This document shows positions 17,157-25,034 of a stretch of DNA of 26,145 bases, piece after piece. How positions within the stretch are numbered: position 1 is the stretch's first letter; each line of letters begins with the position of its first letter. Source of the DNA: CAZULF01 sp964621215 (GTDB lineage: Bacteria; Pseudomonadota; Gammaproteobacteria; UBA1113); assembly GCA_964621215.1 (NCBI GenBank), contig CAZULF010000020.1, positions 1-26,145 of the forward strand, read 5' to 3'. The translations under genes and the position numbers were made by a program. Below the pieces are notes generated by a model, which was not told the origin of the DNA, made no database searches, and saw only the letters and a list, made by a program, of their open reading frames with translations.

Positions 17157-18137
17157 ATGAAACATCGTAAAAAAGATAGACATCTACCTTCGAGGGTTTA
17201 TCTAAAGTCAGGCTCTTATTACTATGTTGATCAGAAAAATAAGTGGTACTTACTTGGTAAAGACTTTGTTGAGGCCATGGCGGAATGGGCAAAAATAGCG
17301 AAGCCAGTAACAGCTATTATGACTATGCAGCAACTTTTTGATCGTTATATGCTTGAGGTGGCGCCGCATAAAGCACCTGCTACATATCATACGAACAAGA
17401 TGCAAATTAGAAATTTATATGAACCTTTTGGCGAGCTGCCTCCTTCTGCCATTACTCCCGTACATGTATATCAGTTTTTGGAAAAGCGAGGCAAGATAGC
17501 TCCTATCGCAGCTAATCGGGAGAAAGCATTGCTTTCACATGTTTTTAGCATGGCTATTAAGTGGGGTATTGTTAGCGATAATCCATGTCGCAATGTAAAG
17601 CGTTTAAAAGAAGTCAGCCGAGATCGTTATATAACACATCAAGAGTTTTGGCGTATCTGTAAAATAGCCCCGCATCACATTAAAAATATCATTCAGTTTG
17701 CCTATTTAACGGGAATGCGGCAGGCTGATATATTGAAGCTCAAACATACTGATCTACACACAAATGGAATTTTTGTAAAAATTAATAAAACAGGGAATAA
17801 AATTCTGATCGAATGGTCGCCTCGCTTAAGGGCATTAGTACGTAGAATCTCGAGAATTAAATCACGACATAAAAGTGAGTTCTTATTCAATAACAAAAAC
17901 GGTAAGCCTTATACTTCGTCAGGGTTCCAATCGATATGGCAAAAATTAATAGTCAAAGCAATTGAAGATAAAATAATTGAAGAGAGGTTTAATTTTCATG
18001 ATATTCGGCGTAAAACAGCAAGTGATATGGAGGAAACTATGGGTAGAGAAAACGCACGTAAATTATTAGGGCATGCAGATCAAAAGACTACAAACATTTA
18101 TATTAGTGGGACGCAAAAAGTTAAACCGTTAAAATGA
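17157..18137 (+). CDS. Tyrosine recombinase (phage/island-type integrase)
   Basis: 326 residues, normal length for lambda-type integrases. The N-terminal arm-binding part contains basic residues and YYYVDQKNKWYLLG (21-34). The core-binding SAM-like domain is at about 50-145. The catalytic domain at about 155-320 carries Arg188 (TGMRQADIL), Lys211, His281 and Arg284 (FHDIRRK), His306 (LGHADQ) and nucleophile Tyr315 (TTNIYI), so all active-site residues are present. There is no clear Shine-Dalgarno; translation is probably coupled to the DUF4224 gene two bases upstream. It lies 91 bases from the 3' end of a tRNA-Thr gene and points towards it, the classical position for an integrase that inserts into a tRNA 3' end. 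Confidence 0.96.
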   Translation: MKHRKKDRHLPSRVYLKSGSYYYVDQKNKWYLLGKDFVEAMAEWAKIAKPVTAIMTMQQLFDRYMLEVAPHKAPATYHTNKMQIRNLYEPFGELPPSAITPVHVYQFLEKRGKIAPIAANREKALLSHVFSMAIKWGIVSDNPCRNVKRLKEVSRDRYITHQEFWRICKIAPHHIKNIIQFAYLTGMRQADILKLKHTDLHTNGIFVKINKTGNKILIEWSPRLRALVRRISRIKSRHKSEFLFNNKNGKPYTSSGFQSIWQKLIVKAIEDKIIEERFNFHDIRRKTASDMEETMGRENARKLLGHADQKTTNIYISGTQKVKPLK

Positions 18138-18228
18138 TAGTTTTATTAGAAAGAGAGGATTCGTATTAGAAAGTGATTATTTTTCGACCTTAACAACCTG
18201 GGATAACTTATTGATTTTATTAAAATTT

Positions 18229-18304
<76 letters not shown>

Positions 18305-18322
18305 TTGACGTTTTTTGTGGGT

Positions 18323-18368
18323 TTGTCGTTGTTTCGGGTAGTACATAACAAGTACGATTCAACGACAA
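18323..18368. repeat. Inverted repeat upstream of tRNA-Thr
   Basis: Perfect nine-base arms TTGTCGTTG (18323-18331) and CAACGACAA (18360-18368) with 28 bases between. The right arm overlaps a possible minus-strand -35 (TTGTCG) and the loop holds TATGTA as a weak -10 (15-base spacing) for the tRNA gene. It may be a promoter-associated element or chance. Confidence 0.4.
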
Positions 18369-18420
18369 GGGGGTTATAATAAACGAGCAGGGGGTTAATT
18401 GCAAGAGTTTTGATTTATCT

Positions 18421-18498
18421 TGGATCCCGCGGACAAGCCGCGGGACGACGGGATTAGGGAGCGCGGGACGACGGGATTAGGGAGCGCGGGACGACGAG
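18421..18498. repeat. Palindrome plus 23-bp tandem repeat (2.6 copies)
   Basis: TGGATCCCGCGG at 18421 forms a hairpin with CCGCGGG (arms 18426-18432 and 18438-18444, loop ACAAG). The right arm runs into a 23-base unit starting CGCGGGACGACGGG, copies at 18439-18461 and 18462-18484, with a partial third copy at 18485-18498. The region is much richer in GC than its surroundings. A diverged relative of the palindrome, with the same ends, is at 19621-19665, so this is a dispersed intergenic family. The rest of 18305-18526 shows no gene. Confidence 0.8.
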
Positions 18499-18526
18499 TT
18501 TATGGGAGGAAGATGTTCTCAATCGA

Positions 18527-18555
18527 TTGATAACTATATCATCTAATTGTATTAT
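18527..18555 (+). promoter_or_regulatory. Sigma-70-like promoter of the secreted two-repeat protein gene
   Basis: TTGATA (18527-18532), 17 bases, TATTAT (18550-18555): five of six matches in each box with ideal spacing, 29 bases before the ATG at 18585. Confidence 0.65.
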
Positions 18556-18584
18556 CAAGAGAGTTACCACTGAAGGGATTGAAT

Positions 18585-19619
18585 ATGCGTAAATTATTGG
18601 CTATTGTTTCGTTGGGTTCTTTGGGGTTGGGTATGAGCACGGTTGCGTATGCTGAACAGAATCCGCCGCCGCGTACCACGATTGTGGCGCCGTCGCCAGC
18701 ACCGCATGTTTCGACGACCTACACGCAAATGAATCCCAATAATCCTGCGGCGAATAATGGTAGTCCAACGACGACTTCGTCTACACCGGCTAATCCTACT
18801 CCAACCACATCGTCACTTGCTCCTGCGACCACCAATATGTTGCCGAATGGAGGCACGATCCCGGGACCCAATAACTTTATTCTCGCGGTGGGCGGTACCG
18901 GTTCTAATGTAGCCACCATCACCAATACTGCAGGTCAAAATGTTGCTCAAGGTTATGGTGGTTCAGCAGCAATTGCGTTGAATCCGCAGCCTAAAGAGGG
19001 AGATATATTATTAATTACCGTGACGGATCCACAAAATACGTCAACCTGCCATATTAGAATTACTAGCGAACAAAATGGTGGATATGCTTACGATGATACG
19101 CAGTATGAAAAAGATAGTTGTAGTCAATTATTGCCTCCCGTTAGCATGACGAATCAACCTAATAGTTTTACCATTAATCCCGGCGAGGCAGTCGCTTCTA
19201 CTCCAAGAGTTGCAGTGATAATACCAACCAATGGAGTTGCTCCTGCAAACACGACTATGGCAGCGTCAACCACTGCAGCAGTATCCAGTAAATTTTCTTT
19301 AACCGTTACCGGCAATGCCAGTGATTCAGCTACAGTGCAAACTATGAGTGGGCGTATTTTAGCAACGGCGAATCCTACCAGTGGGGCACAAGGATTGGCT
19401 GGACCAATAAATTCCGGTGATATTTTGCTGGTGACGGTTTCTAATGGTATGAATATCGACAACTGTCATATTCAAATTATTGATGCCGATAATGGCGGGT
19501 ATACTTATACCGACGGACAATTCCCGAATGACACGTGCAGCAGCTTTTTGCCCGCGACGAGCTCGACTGCGCAAACGGGAATGTTTGTGATTAATACTTC
19601 ACAGCCGATATCGAATTGA
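18585..19619 (+). CDS. Secreted protein with Pro/Thr/Ser-rich linker and two homologous ~100-residue domains
   Basis: 344 residues from the ATG at 18585, chosen because GAAGGGA lies about seven bases upstream and the signal peptide (MRKLL...AYA, cleaved after about residue 23) starts there. A low-complexity Pro/Thr/Ser/Asn stretch covers about 25-95. Two copies of one domain follow, at about 97-198 and 236-338. Both hold GDILL(I/V)TV, then Cys-His-Ile, NGGY(A/T)Y and a second Cys 24 residues after the first (Cys155/Cys179 and Cys294/Cys318), probably disulfide pairs. The strand-rich pattern suggests a beta-sandwich exposed in the periplasm or on the cell surface. I do not recognise the family and assign no function. 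It is transcribed alone and converges with the bamC-like gene. Confidence 0.85.
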   Translation: MRKLLAIVSLGSLGLGMSTVAYAEQNPPPRTTIVAPSPAPHVSTTYTQMNPNNPAANNGSPTTTSSTPANPTPTTSSLAPATTNMLPNGGTIPGPNNFILAVGGTGSNVATITNTAGQNVAQGYGGSAAIALNPQPKEGDILLITVTDPQNTSTCHIRITSEQNGGYAYDDTQYEKDSCSQLLPPVSMTNQPNSFTINPGEAVASTPRVAVIIPTNGVAPANTTMAASTTAAVSSKFSLTVTGNASDSATVQTMSGRILATANPTSGAQGLAGPINSGDILLVTVSNGMNIDNCHIQIIDADNGGYTYTDGQFPNDTCSSFLPATSSTAQTGMFVINTSQPISN

Positions 19620-19620
19620 A

Positions 19621-19665
19621 TGGATCCCGCGTCCTACGGCTTGTCCGAAGGACCCGGGACGACGA
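19621..19665. repeat. Palindromic intergenic repeat, possible bidirectional terminator
   Basis: Starts TGGATCCCG and ends CGGGACGACGAG, like the element at 18421, but has a longer inner stem (GTCCT...AGGAC). It begins two bases after the stop of the secreted-protein gene and lies between convergent genes, so it could end both transcripts, though no T-run follows. Confidence 0.6.
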
Positions 19666-19677
19666 GGTACCCCTACG

Positions 19678-19959
19678 CTATTTCTTCTCTTTTGCCGCTA
19701 AGCTGCCAGGGGGAAGTAAAGAGACCGGTTTAAGTTGTGAAGCCGAGCTGTCTGGAATCGCAAAATAAGGATCGTTAGGTATCGCCGGTACGCCCGCAGG
19801 TGTTTTAAGAGGCGGTAAACTGTGACTTTCTAAGTATTGATTTTCACGATCGGGAAATAAACCCGCCTTTTTAGCGATTGATGAATCGGTCACCGTAGAG
19901 CAGCCTGTGGCTATTACCGCAGCGGCTATTGCTATCGAATTCTTTATTACTATTCTCAT
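19678..19959 (-). CDS. bamC: Short BamC-like (NlpB) lipoprotein
   Basis: 93 residues with a lipoprotein signal: basic start, hydrophobic core and ATG-Cys20, so lipidation and outer-membrane sorting are likely. The mature part contains YLESHSLPPLKTPAGVPAI and later PYFAIPD, which parallels the N-terminal unstructured segment of E. coli BamC (YLE..PL..L..PAG....Y.IP), the part that binds BamD. E. coli BamC is about 344 residues with two folded helix-grip domains; none of that is here. It lies just downstream of dapA, as bamC does in E. coli, which strongly supports the assignment. GGAAGAG sits four bases before the ATG. A hairpin repeat separates it from dapA. The protein may be a genuine reduced BamC or an independent small lipoprotein. 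Confidence 0.75.
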   Translation of the reverse strand: MRIVIKNSIAIAAAVIATGCSTVTDSSIAKKAGLFPDRENQYLESHSLPPLKTPAGVPAIPNDPYFAIPDSSASQLKPVSLLPPGSLAAKEKK

Positions 19960-19988
19960 TTTACTCTTCCAGTTAAGGTAACCATTCT

Positions 19989-20056
19989 ATTGTCATGCCA
20001 GCGTAGGCTGGCATCCATAGCACAAAGTGGATACCAGCCTACGCTGGCATGACAAT
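19989..20056. repeat. Large perfect hairpin repeat between dapA and the bamC-like gene
   Basis: Arms 19989-20011 and 20034-20056 are 23 bases long and perfectly complementary (one end reads ATTGTCATGCCAGCG); five further pairs follow one mismatch, leaving a ten-base loop. It looks like a dispersed intergenic palindrome. Lying in the likely dapA transcript, it could reduce readthrough into the lipoprotein gene or protect the dapA mRNA end. Confidence 0.85.
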
Positions 20057-20068
20057 GTGGTGTACCAG

Positions 20069-20950
20069 TTAAGAAACACTGATATTAGCATGCCGTAACG
20101 CCTCAATGACTTCCGCATGAAATTGTTCAGACAGCGGCGTCAATGGCAAACGTATTCCCTCTGGGATTAATCCCATGCGCCATAAGGCCCATTTTACGGG
20201 AATAGGGTTAGCTTCGACAAATAATTTATGATGCAAAGGTTGCAATAATGCATCAATTTTATCCGCATTCGCAACTTCTTTTGCTAAGGCTGCAGCACTC
20301 ATCTCATACATGAGCTGCGGCGCGACGTTAGCTGTGACAGAAATCACGCCTTTGCCGCCGGCGAGCATACAAGCTTTGGCTGTCGCATCATCGCCGCTGT
20401 AAACGTCCATTTTATCACCGCAAAGAGCCAAAATCTGTTTTGTTCGTTCAATATTTCCTGTTGCTTCTTTAATTGCCACAATATTGGGCAATTCAGCTAA
20501 GCGGGCCACCGTTTCGGGTAAGATATCACAGACAGTACGACCAGGCACATTGTATAAAATTTGCGGAATAGCGACAGCTTCAGCAATCGTTTTATAATGG
20601 CGATACAAGCCTTCTTGGGTGGGTTTTACATAACCGGGGGCCATTAATAAACACGCATCCACACCAGCAGACATTGCGGCTTCAGTTAGGGTAATGGCGG
20701 TACTGGTTGCAGTGGCGCCCGTTCCGGCAATGACGGGCACACGTCCAGCCACGTGTTCTACTACGTGACGAATAATGGATTGTTGTTCTTTGGGATTTAA
20801 GGTCGCAGCTTCGCCGGTGGTGCCAACGGCAATGATCGCCGTGGTATGGTGTTGCAAATGGAAATCCACCAATCGACTGAGGCTATCAAAATCGACTTCA
20901 CCCGAGGCCTGCATGGGGGTAACCAGCGCTACCATACTGCCTTTAAACAT
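20069..20950 (-). CDS. dapA: 4-hydroxy-tetrahydrodipicolinate synthase
   Basis: 293 residues, the normal length. It condenses pyruvate with aspartate semialdehyde, the first committed step to meso-diaminopimelate and lysine, in the cytoplasm. All E. coli catalytic residues are at the same numbers: Thr44-Thr45 (VGTTGEAAT), Tyr107, Tyr133 (ILYNVPGRT) with Arg138, and the Schiff-base Lys161 (VAIKEATGN). AAGGA eight bases before the ATG confirms the start. It is divergent from gcvR and followed by the bamC-like gene, the gene order seen in E. coli. Its base composition is visibly richer in GC than the island to the left. Confidence 0.98.
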   Translation of the reverse strand: MFKGSMVALVTPMQASGEVDFDSLSRLVDFHLQHHTTAIIAVGTTGEAATLNPKEQQSIIRHVVEHVAGRVPVIAGTGATATSTAITLTEAAMSAGVDACLLMAPGYVKPTQEGLYRHYKTIAEAVAIPQILYNVPGRTVCDILPETVARLAELPNIVAIKEATGNIERTKQILALCGDKMDVYSGDDATAKACMLAGGKGVISVTANVAPQLMYEMSAAALAKEVANADKIDALLQPLHHKLFVEANPIPVKWALWRMGLIPEGIRLPLTPLSEQFHAEVIEALRHANISVS

Positions 20951-20982
20951 AATATTGTTCCTTACTGTTTCCTACCTATGGC

Positions 20983-21012
20983 ATTATCGCAATCTCATGT
21001 TACACTACACAA
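20983..21012 (-). promoter_or_regulatory. Candidate dapA promoter
   Basis: On the minus strand GATAAT (20983-20988) matches the -10 box at five of six, with TTGTGT (21007-21012) 18 bases away as a weak -35, 33 bases before the dapA start. The same 80-base gap must also hold the gcvR promoter, which I cannot place. Confidence 0.45.
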
Positions 21013-21030
21013 GGGTGTTTTGAAAAAAAA

Positions 21031-21579
21031 ATGGATCATATGGAAATGAATCAATACCTTGCCTTGACGATATTGGCGCCGGATCAGCCGCATATCTTAG
21101 CTCAATGCACACAATTTTTTGCTACCTATCACTGTCAAGTTCATTCCAGTCGCATGTTGGCATTGGGCAATTCTATCGCGCTATTAATTTTATTGCATGG
21201 TTCTTGGAGTGAAATTGCCAAACTAGAAACGCATTTACCCCTGCTTGAGCAAAAGCACAATGTTTTAGTGCGTCACCAGCGTACACAACTTAAAGAAATT
21301 GATAACCAACAATGGATTCCTTATTCAGTGGAGTTAATTGCACATGACGGCAGTGGTCTGACAGAAACAATCAGTACTTTTTTTACTGATATTGGCGCGT
21401 ATATTTATGAAATGCAAAATAATAGTTATGTATCTAATCCGCAACAAATTACCATGTTTTCATTAGCTATGCGCATTCTGATTCCAGCAGACATTCAACT
21501 ATCAGATTTGCGCGAGCAATTTGTTGCAATGTGTGATACGTTAAATGTAGATGCTTATCTTGAACCTGAAAGGATGTAA
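21031..21579 (+). CDS. gcvR: GcvR-like two-ACT-domain regulator
   Basis: 182 residues with two ACT domains, about 8-80 (YLALTILAPDQPHILAQC...) and 96-175 (SVELIAHDGSGLTETI...). In E. coli GcvR binds GcvA and glycine to repress the glycine cleavage operon. The match to E. coli GcvR in layout is good (YLVITALGADRPGI at the start, SGSW in the middle against HGSW here). The position divergent from dapA is the E. coli one, although bcp, which follows gcvR there, is replaced by a phoH-type gene three bases downstream. ATGs at 21031, 21040 and 21046 are all possible; none has a clear ribosome binding site. Confidence 0.8.
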   Translation: MDHMEMNQYLALTILAPDQPHILAQCTQFFATYHCQVHSSRMLALGNSIALLILLHGSWSEIAKLETHLPLLEQKHNVLVRHQRTQLKEIDNQQWIPYSVELIAHDGSGLTETISTFFTDIGAYIYEMQNNSYVSNPQQITMFSLAMRILIPADIQLSDLREQFVAMCDTLNVDAYLEPERM

Positions 21580-21582
21580 AAT

Positions 21583-23007
21583 ATGACGAAAGACCGTGGT
21601 CAAGGAAAACGACTGTTTGTAATTGATACCAATGTTTTAATGCACGATCCCACGTCCATTTTTCGATTTGAAGAACACGATATTTATATTCCAATGGAAG
21701 TATTAGAAGAATTAGATAATAACAAAAAAGGGCTTTCTGAAGTTGCTCGAAATGTACGACAGGTTAGTCGCTATTTCGATGAAATTTTGGAAAATGCGAG
21801 CTCACCCGAAATCAATGCAGGATTATTGATACATAATCCTAAAGCAACTATTAAGCATGCGAAAGCACAAGGTCGATTATTTTTCCAAACCCATGAATTA
21901 AGAGCTTCTTTACCTAACAGTCTACCTGGAAACAAGCCGGATAATAGCATTCTAGCGACTGTAATAGCATTGCAAGCAGAACATTCTGATCGCGCTATTA
22001 TTTTAGTCTCAAAAGATATTAACCTACGAATTAAAGCCACATTATTAGGCGTAGTTGCTGAAGATTATTTTAATGATCAGGTTATTGATGACATTTCTTT
22101 ATTGCGTACGGGTGAACGTGAGTTAGCCAATAATTTCTGGGAAGATCATGGCAAACAAATGAAATCCTGGAAAGAAAAAGATAAAACATTTTATCGTTTA
22201 GGTGGCCAAGACATCCACTCATGGAGTCCCAACTTATGCTTGTATACACCCGATGAAAATGGTGAGGGAAATGGTTTTACTGCCATAGTAAAAGAGGTTG
22301 GTGAAGAGGATGCATTAATTGAGTTAGCAACCGATTACACGCATAAAAGCAATGCCGTATGGGGCATTACTGCACGAAATCGCCAACAAAACTTTGCGTT
22401 AAATTTATTAATGGATCCCGCGATTGATTTTGTTACTTTATTAGGGATTGCCGGTACCGGTAAAACCTTATTAACACTGGCAGCTGGTTTAGCGCAAACG
22501 ATAGAACAAAAAATTTATCGTGAAATTATTGTGACTCGTGTAACTGTGCCGTTAGGTGAGGACATTGGTTTCTTGCCGGGTACCGAAGAAGAAAAAATGA
22601 CGCCGTGGATGGGTGCACTAATGGATAATTTGGAAGTATTGCATTGCAATGAAGATAGTGAAGATTGGGAAAAAGATGCGACCAATGAATTACTGCGTAA
22701 TCGAATTAAAATTCGTTCGATGAATTTTATGCGTGGCCGTACATTCCAAAATAAATATATCATTATCGACGAAGCACAGAATTTATCAGCCAAACAAATT
22801 AAAACCTTGATTACGCGTGCAGGGCCAGGAACGAAGATTGTTTGTTTGGGTGATATCAAGCAAATTGATACACCGTACTTAACTGAAGTCACATCGGGTT
22901 TTACTTACGCAGTCGATCGATTTAGTTCATGGAGCCATAGTGGACATATGACATTAACACGTGGCGAACGTTCAAGGTTGGCGGATTTTGCGGCTGAGAA
23001 TTTGTAG
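21583..23007 (+). CDS. PhoH family protein with N-terminal PIN domain
   Basis: 474 residues. The N-terminal PIN ribonuclease domain at about 9-165 has KRLFVIDTNVLMHDP with Asp15, and further acidic residues Glu43, Asp120 and Asp145 for metal binding. The PhoH ATPase domain at about 250-470 has Walker A GIAGTGKT (288-295) and Walker B IIIDEAQ (393-399). This PIN-PhoH layout is known as YlaK or PhoH2 and is linked to RNA unwinding and cleavage in some bacteria. AAAGGATG overlapping the end of gcvR gives a ribosome binding site nine bases before the ATG, and the three-base gap implies co-transcription with gcvR. Confidence 0.95.
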   Translation: MTKDRGQGKRLFVIDTNVLMHDPTSIFRFEEHDIYIPMEVLEELDNNKKGLSEVARNVRQVSRYFDEILENASSPEINAGLLIHNPKATIKHAKAQGRLFFQTHELRASLPNSLPGNKPDNSILATVIALQAEHSDRAIILVSKDINLRIKATLLGVVAEDYFNDQVIDDISLLRTGERELANNFWEDHGKQMKSWKEKDKTFYRLGGQDIHSWSPNLCLYTPDENGEGNGFTAIVKEVGEEDALIELATDYTHKSNAVWGITARNRQQNFALNLLMDPAIDFVTLLGIAGTGKTLLTLAAGLAQTIEQKIYREIIVTRVTVPLGEDIGFLPGTEEEKMTPWMGALMDNLEVLHCNEDSEDWEKDATNELLRNRIKIRSMNFMRGRTFQNKYIIIDEAQNLSAKQIKTLITRAGPGTKIVCLGDIKQIDTPYLTEVTSGFTYAVDRFSSWSHSGHMTLTRGERSRLADFAAENL

Positions 23008-23012
23008 TCTTC

Positions 23013-23047
23013 GTAGCCCGGATTCCGCTTCGCTCCATCCAGGCTAC
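23013..23047. repeat. REP-like palindrome between convergent genes
   Basis: GTAGCC-C-GGAT (23013-23023) pairs with ATCC-A-GGCTAC (23037-23047) with one mismatch and a 13-base loop. It lies six bases after the phoH stop and just before the end of the minus-strand secreted gene, a place where it could end transcription from either side. It is unlike the other palindromes in the window. Confidence 0.6.
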
Positions 23048-23056
23048 ATGAGCTAA

Positions 23057-24190
23057 TTACGGTCCAATGACGATCTGAGGCAGAAGTAACAAACTATCTA
23101 CTTCCGTCAGATCTAACTGTTGTGGTAATGGTGTCATGGTAACTGAGCCAGGGATACTGACATCACCTATATAGACAACGCCATTGCTCGTACCGGTACC
23201 TGCATAAATATGGTTCGTAGCATCAAAGGCTAAGGAGACGACGCCATCCGCTGTGGCACCAGTTGAACCTCGCCACGTGCTAAGATTTACATCATAGCCC
23301 CCTAAATTAGCTGCAGGCACGGCGCCGCCTCCCGTTCCTGCGGTCGTAAATAGCCCGCCTACATATAGCTGACTATTTTGACTTGTAAAGGATGATGCTT
23401 GCTCAGCACTGCCAGTGACCCCGCCGCTCATGGTGCTCCACGTGCTACCATTCCATTGTGATACACCGTGGCTAGCAGGTAAGTCGGTCGCAACTTGATT
23501 TCGACCACCGACGAACAAATTATTATTAGAAAAGTTCAATTTATAACGAGCGAGGGTAGGAGCTACCACACCATTCCCTAATGCAAACCATTGTGAGCCA
23601 TCCCACCGTGCAACATTGTTGGCAGACGTTGAGGATTCTCCTATTTGGGTGAATTTTCCTGCAACATACACATCTGAAGTGGCCAAATCCACTGCGACCG
23701 AGTGCGTCAGAGGGTCAGCAATGAGTCCGGTACAAGCCGGTAAACTTCCACTTACTGTCTGCCAAGCGCTACCGTCCCATTTTGCTATGCAATGGGTGTT
23801 GGCAACCGCTCCGCCACCCGCATCCAAAGCAGCAGTAAAAAGACCTACAGCATAGATATTGTTATCTGCATCAACAGCTATTCCGAATGCTGCATTATTG
23901 AGCCCTCCCCCTAGGGTAGATAGTCCGGCCCCGGTATATCGCAGAATCCTCCTATAGGTGGTACTTCCCTGAGTAAATGTGAATGACCCTCCAGCGATGA
24001 CATCACCGGCTTGATCTAATATCATGGAAAATTCTCCACCAACACTAGGTGTAGCAAAAAGCTGTGTCCATTGCGTCCCATCCCATGCAGCTACACCAAA
24101 GATAGTTACTGCCTTAGCTGTAGGTGCTACAATTAAACTCGTAAGTAATACGGCTGCACCACAAAATCCTTTTATTGTTGACTTCATCAT
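23057..24190 (-). CDS. Secreted beta-propeller-like repeat protein
   Basis: 377 residues from the ATG at 24190, preceded by AAAGGAA; a longer reading would lack a site. The signal peptide spans about 1-27 (ending AKA). The mature part is made of four or five imperfect units: an xxWDGSxW(x)xL segment (AAWDGTQW, AKWDGSAW, ARWDGSQW, SQWNGSTW) alternating with strands such as VYVAGKFT, LYVGGLFTTAG and VIAGGSFT, plus GxxVDxxNNIYA turns. This is the pattern of extracellular propellers of the kind in which WDG-like units repeat. No catalytic motif is seen; binding of a sugar or protein at the cell surface is a guess. It lies 16 bases after the other secreted gene, as the second gene of a two-gene operon. 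Confidence 0.85.
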   Translation of the reverse strand: MMKSTIKGFCGAAVLLTSLIVAPTAKAVTIFGVAAWDGTQWTQLFATPSVGGEFSMILDQAGDVIAGGSFTFTQGSTTYRRILRYTGAGLSTLGGGLNNAAFGIAVDADNNIYAVGLFTAALDAGGGAVANTHCIAKWDGSAWQTVSGSLPACTGLIADPLTHSVAVDLATSDVYVAGKFTQIGESSTSANNVARWDGSQWFALGNGVVAPTLARYKLNFSNNNLFVGGRNQVATDLPASHGVSQWNGSTWSTMSGGVTGSAEQASSFTSQNSQLYVGGLFTTAGTGGGAVPAANLGGYDVNLSTWRGSTGATADGVVSLAFDATNHIYAGTGTSNGVVYIGDVSIPGSVTMTPLPQQLDLTEVDSLLLLPQIVIGP

Positions 24191-24206
24191 TTTTCCTTTT
24201 TCCGTA

Positions 24207-25010
24207 CTAACCAAAAATTCCACCACTAGCAATAATGCGAAGAGAATATGTCACAGGCAGAGGATAAGCTACACCATCGATAGTGACAATAATCGTTCCA
24301 CTCTGGCCACTGACCAAATCACCCGATGCCTCTGCCTTAATCCATATCAAGCAACTAGAGCCGGCGGGAATAGGGCTAGGGCAGGTAGATTGCAAGAAGC
24401 AGGTAGGATCTCCTGCAGGACAATAATGCAATTGACCGCTATTTAATCCGGTAAACGTCACACTATCTATCGATACAGCAACATTTTCATTATTTTGTAC
24501 ATTAATAGCGCGATAACCTAAATGCTGATTGGCGGGCTCGGTATTGGGGGTGACAGAGACCGAACCCGTCGGTGCGTCTGTTACAGTTACATTCAGGGCT
24601 TCATCATTACAGGGAGTTGAGCAATAAACATGATTGGATGGAGTATTACAAACTGTAGGGCCGCCGGTCAGGCGACCACCAACCAGCTGGGTACTATCGA
24701 TGGATAATTCTAAATTACAACTTTGTCCTGGAGTTAGTGTGAAAGTGGTTCCACATAAACCTGCGCCGGTTACTTGAGTAACGCCGGTTGGTAAGTCTAC
24801 TACACCACTACCCGTTAATGTTGTTGGGCTGGAGTTCGTTACACGGTATATTGCTGTTACAGTGGTGCCGAATGGGATTGAGCTGGGTGCTGGAGTGGTG
24901 GCAACTAATGTAAATACACTGGTTGATGTTGCTACAGCTGGGGGTGTTACCAACGCGCTTATAAGTAATGCTACTAAAGCATAAAATCCTTTTATTTTTG
25001 TCACCCTCAT
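24207..25010 (-). CDS. Secreted Cys-containing Ig-like protein
   Basis: 267 residues from the ATG at 25010, with AAAGGAG four bases before it. The signal peptide ends near AVA (27). Two strand-rich halves follow: about 30-150 with LTPGQSCNLELSID, a GGRLTGGPTVC segment and a cysteine cluster (CNTPSNHVYCSTPCND), and about 160-267 with PTGSVSVTPN, CPAGDPTC and IPAGSSCLIWIKAE. The Pxxsxxgt...I..tNss..tlt opening and SC-L patterns are those of surface Ig-like modules I know from Legionella-type genomes, but the family is not identified. The first 25 residues resemble the start of the propeller protein (KIKGF and TIKGF, then LL-S). It follows a strong promoter. Confidence 0.83.
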   Translation of the reverse strand: MRVTKIKGFYALVALLISALVTPPAVATSTSVFTLVATTPAPSSIPFGTTVTAIYRVTNSSPTTLTGSGVVDLPTGVTQVTGAGLCGTTFTLTPGQSCNLELSIDSTQLVGGRLTGGPTVCNTPSNHVYCSTPCNDEALNVTVTDAPTGSVSVTPNTEPANQHLGYRAINVQNNENVAVSIDSVTFTGLNSGQLHYCPAGDPTCFLQSTCPSPIPAGSSCLIWIKAEASGDLVSGQSGTIIVTIDGVAYPLPVTYSLRIIASGGIFG

Positions 25011-25034
25011 TTCTCCTTTTGTGTAACATATGGC

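Noticed and set aside
18439..18498. Repeats that could suggest a CRISPR array
   Set aside because: The 23-base units touch each other without spacers and there are only 2.6 copies; no cas genes are near.
24024..24446. 140-residue plus-strand frame across the junction of the two secreted genes
   Set aside because: It is antisense to both genes, has no ribosome binding site or motif, and the minus-strand reading has signal peptides and good start sites.
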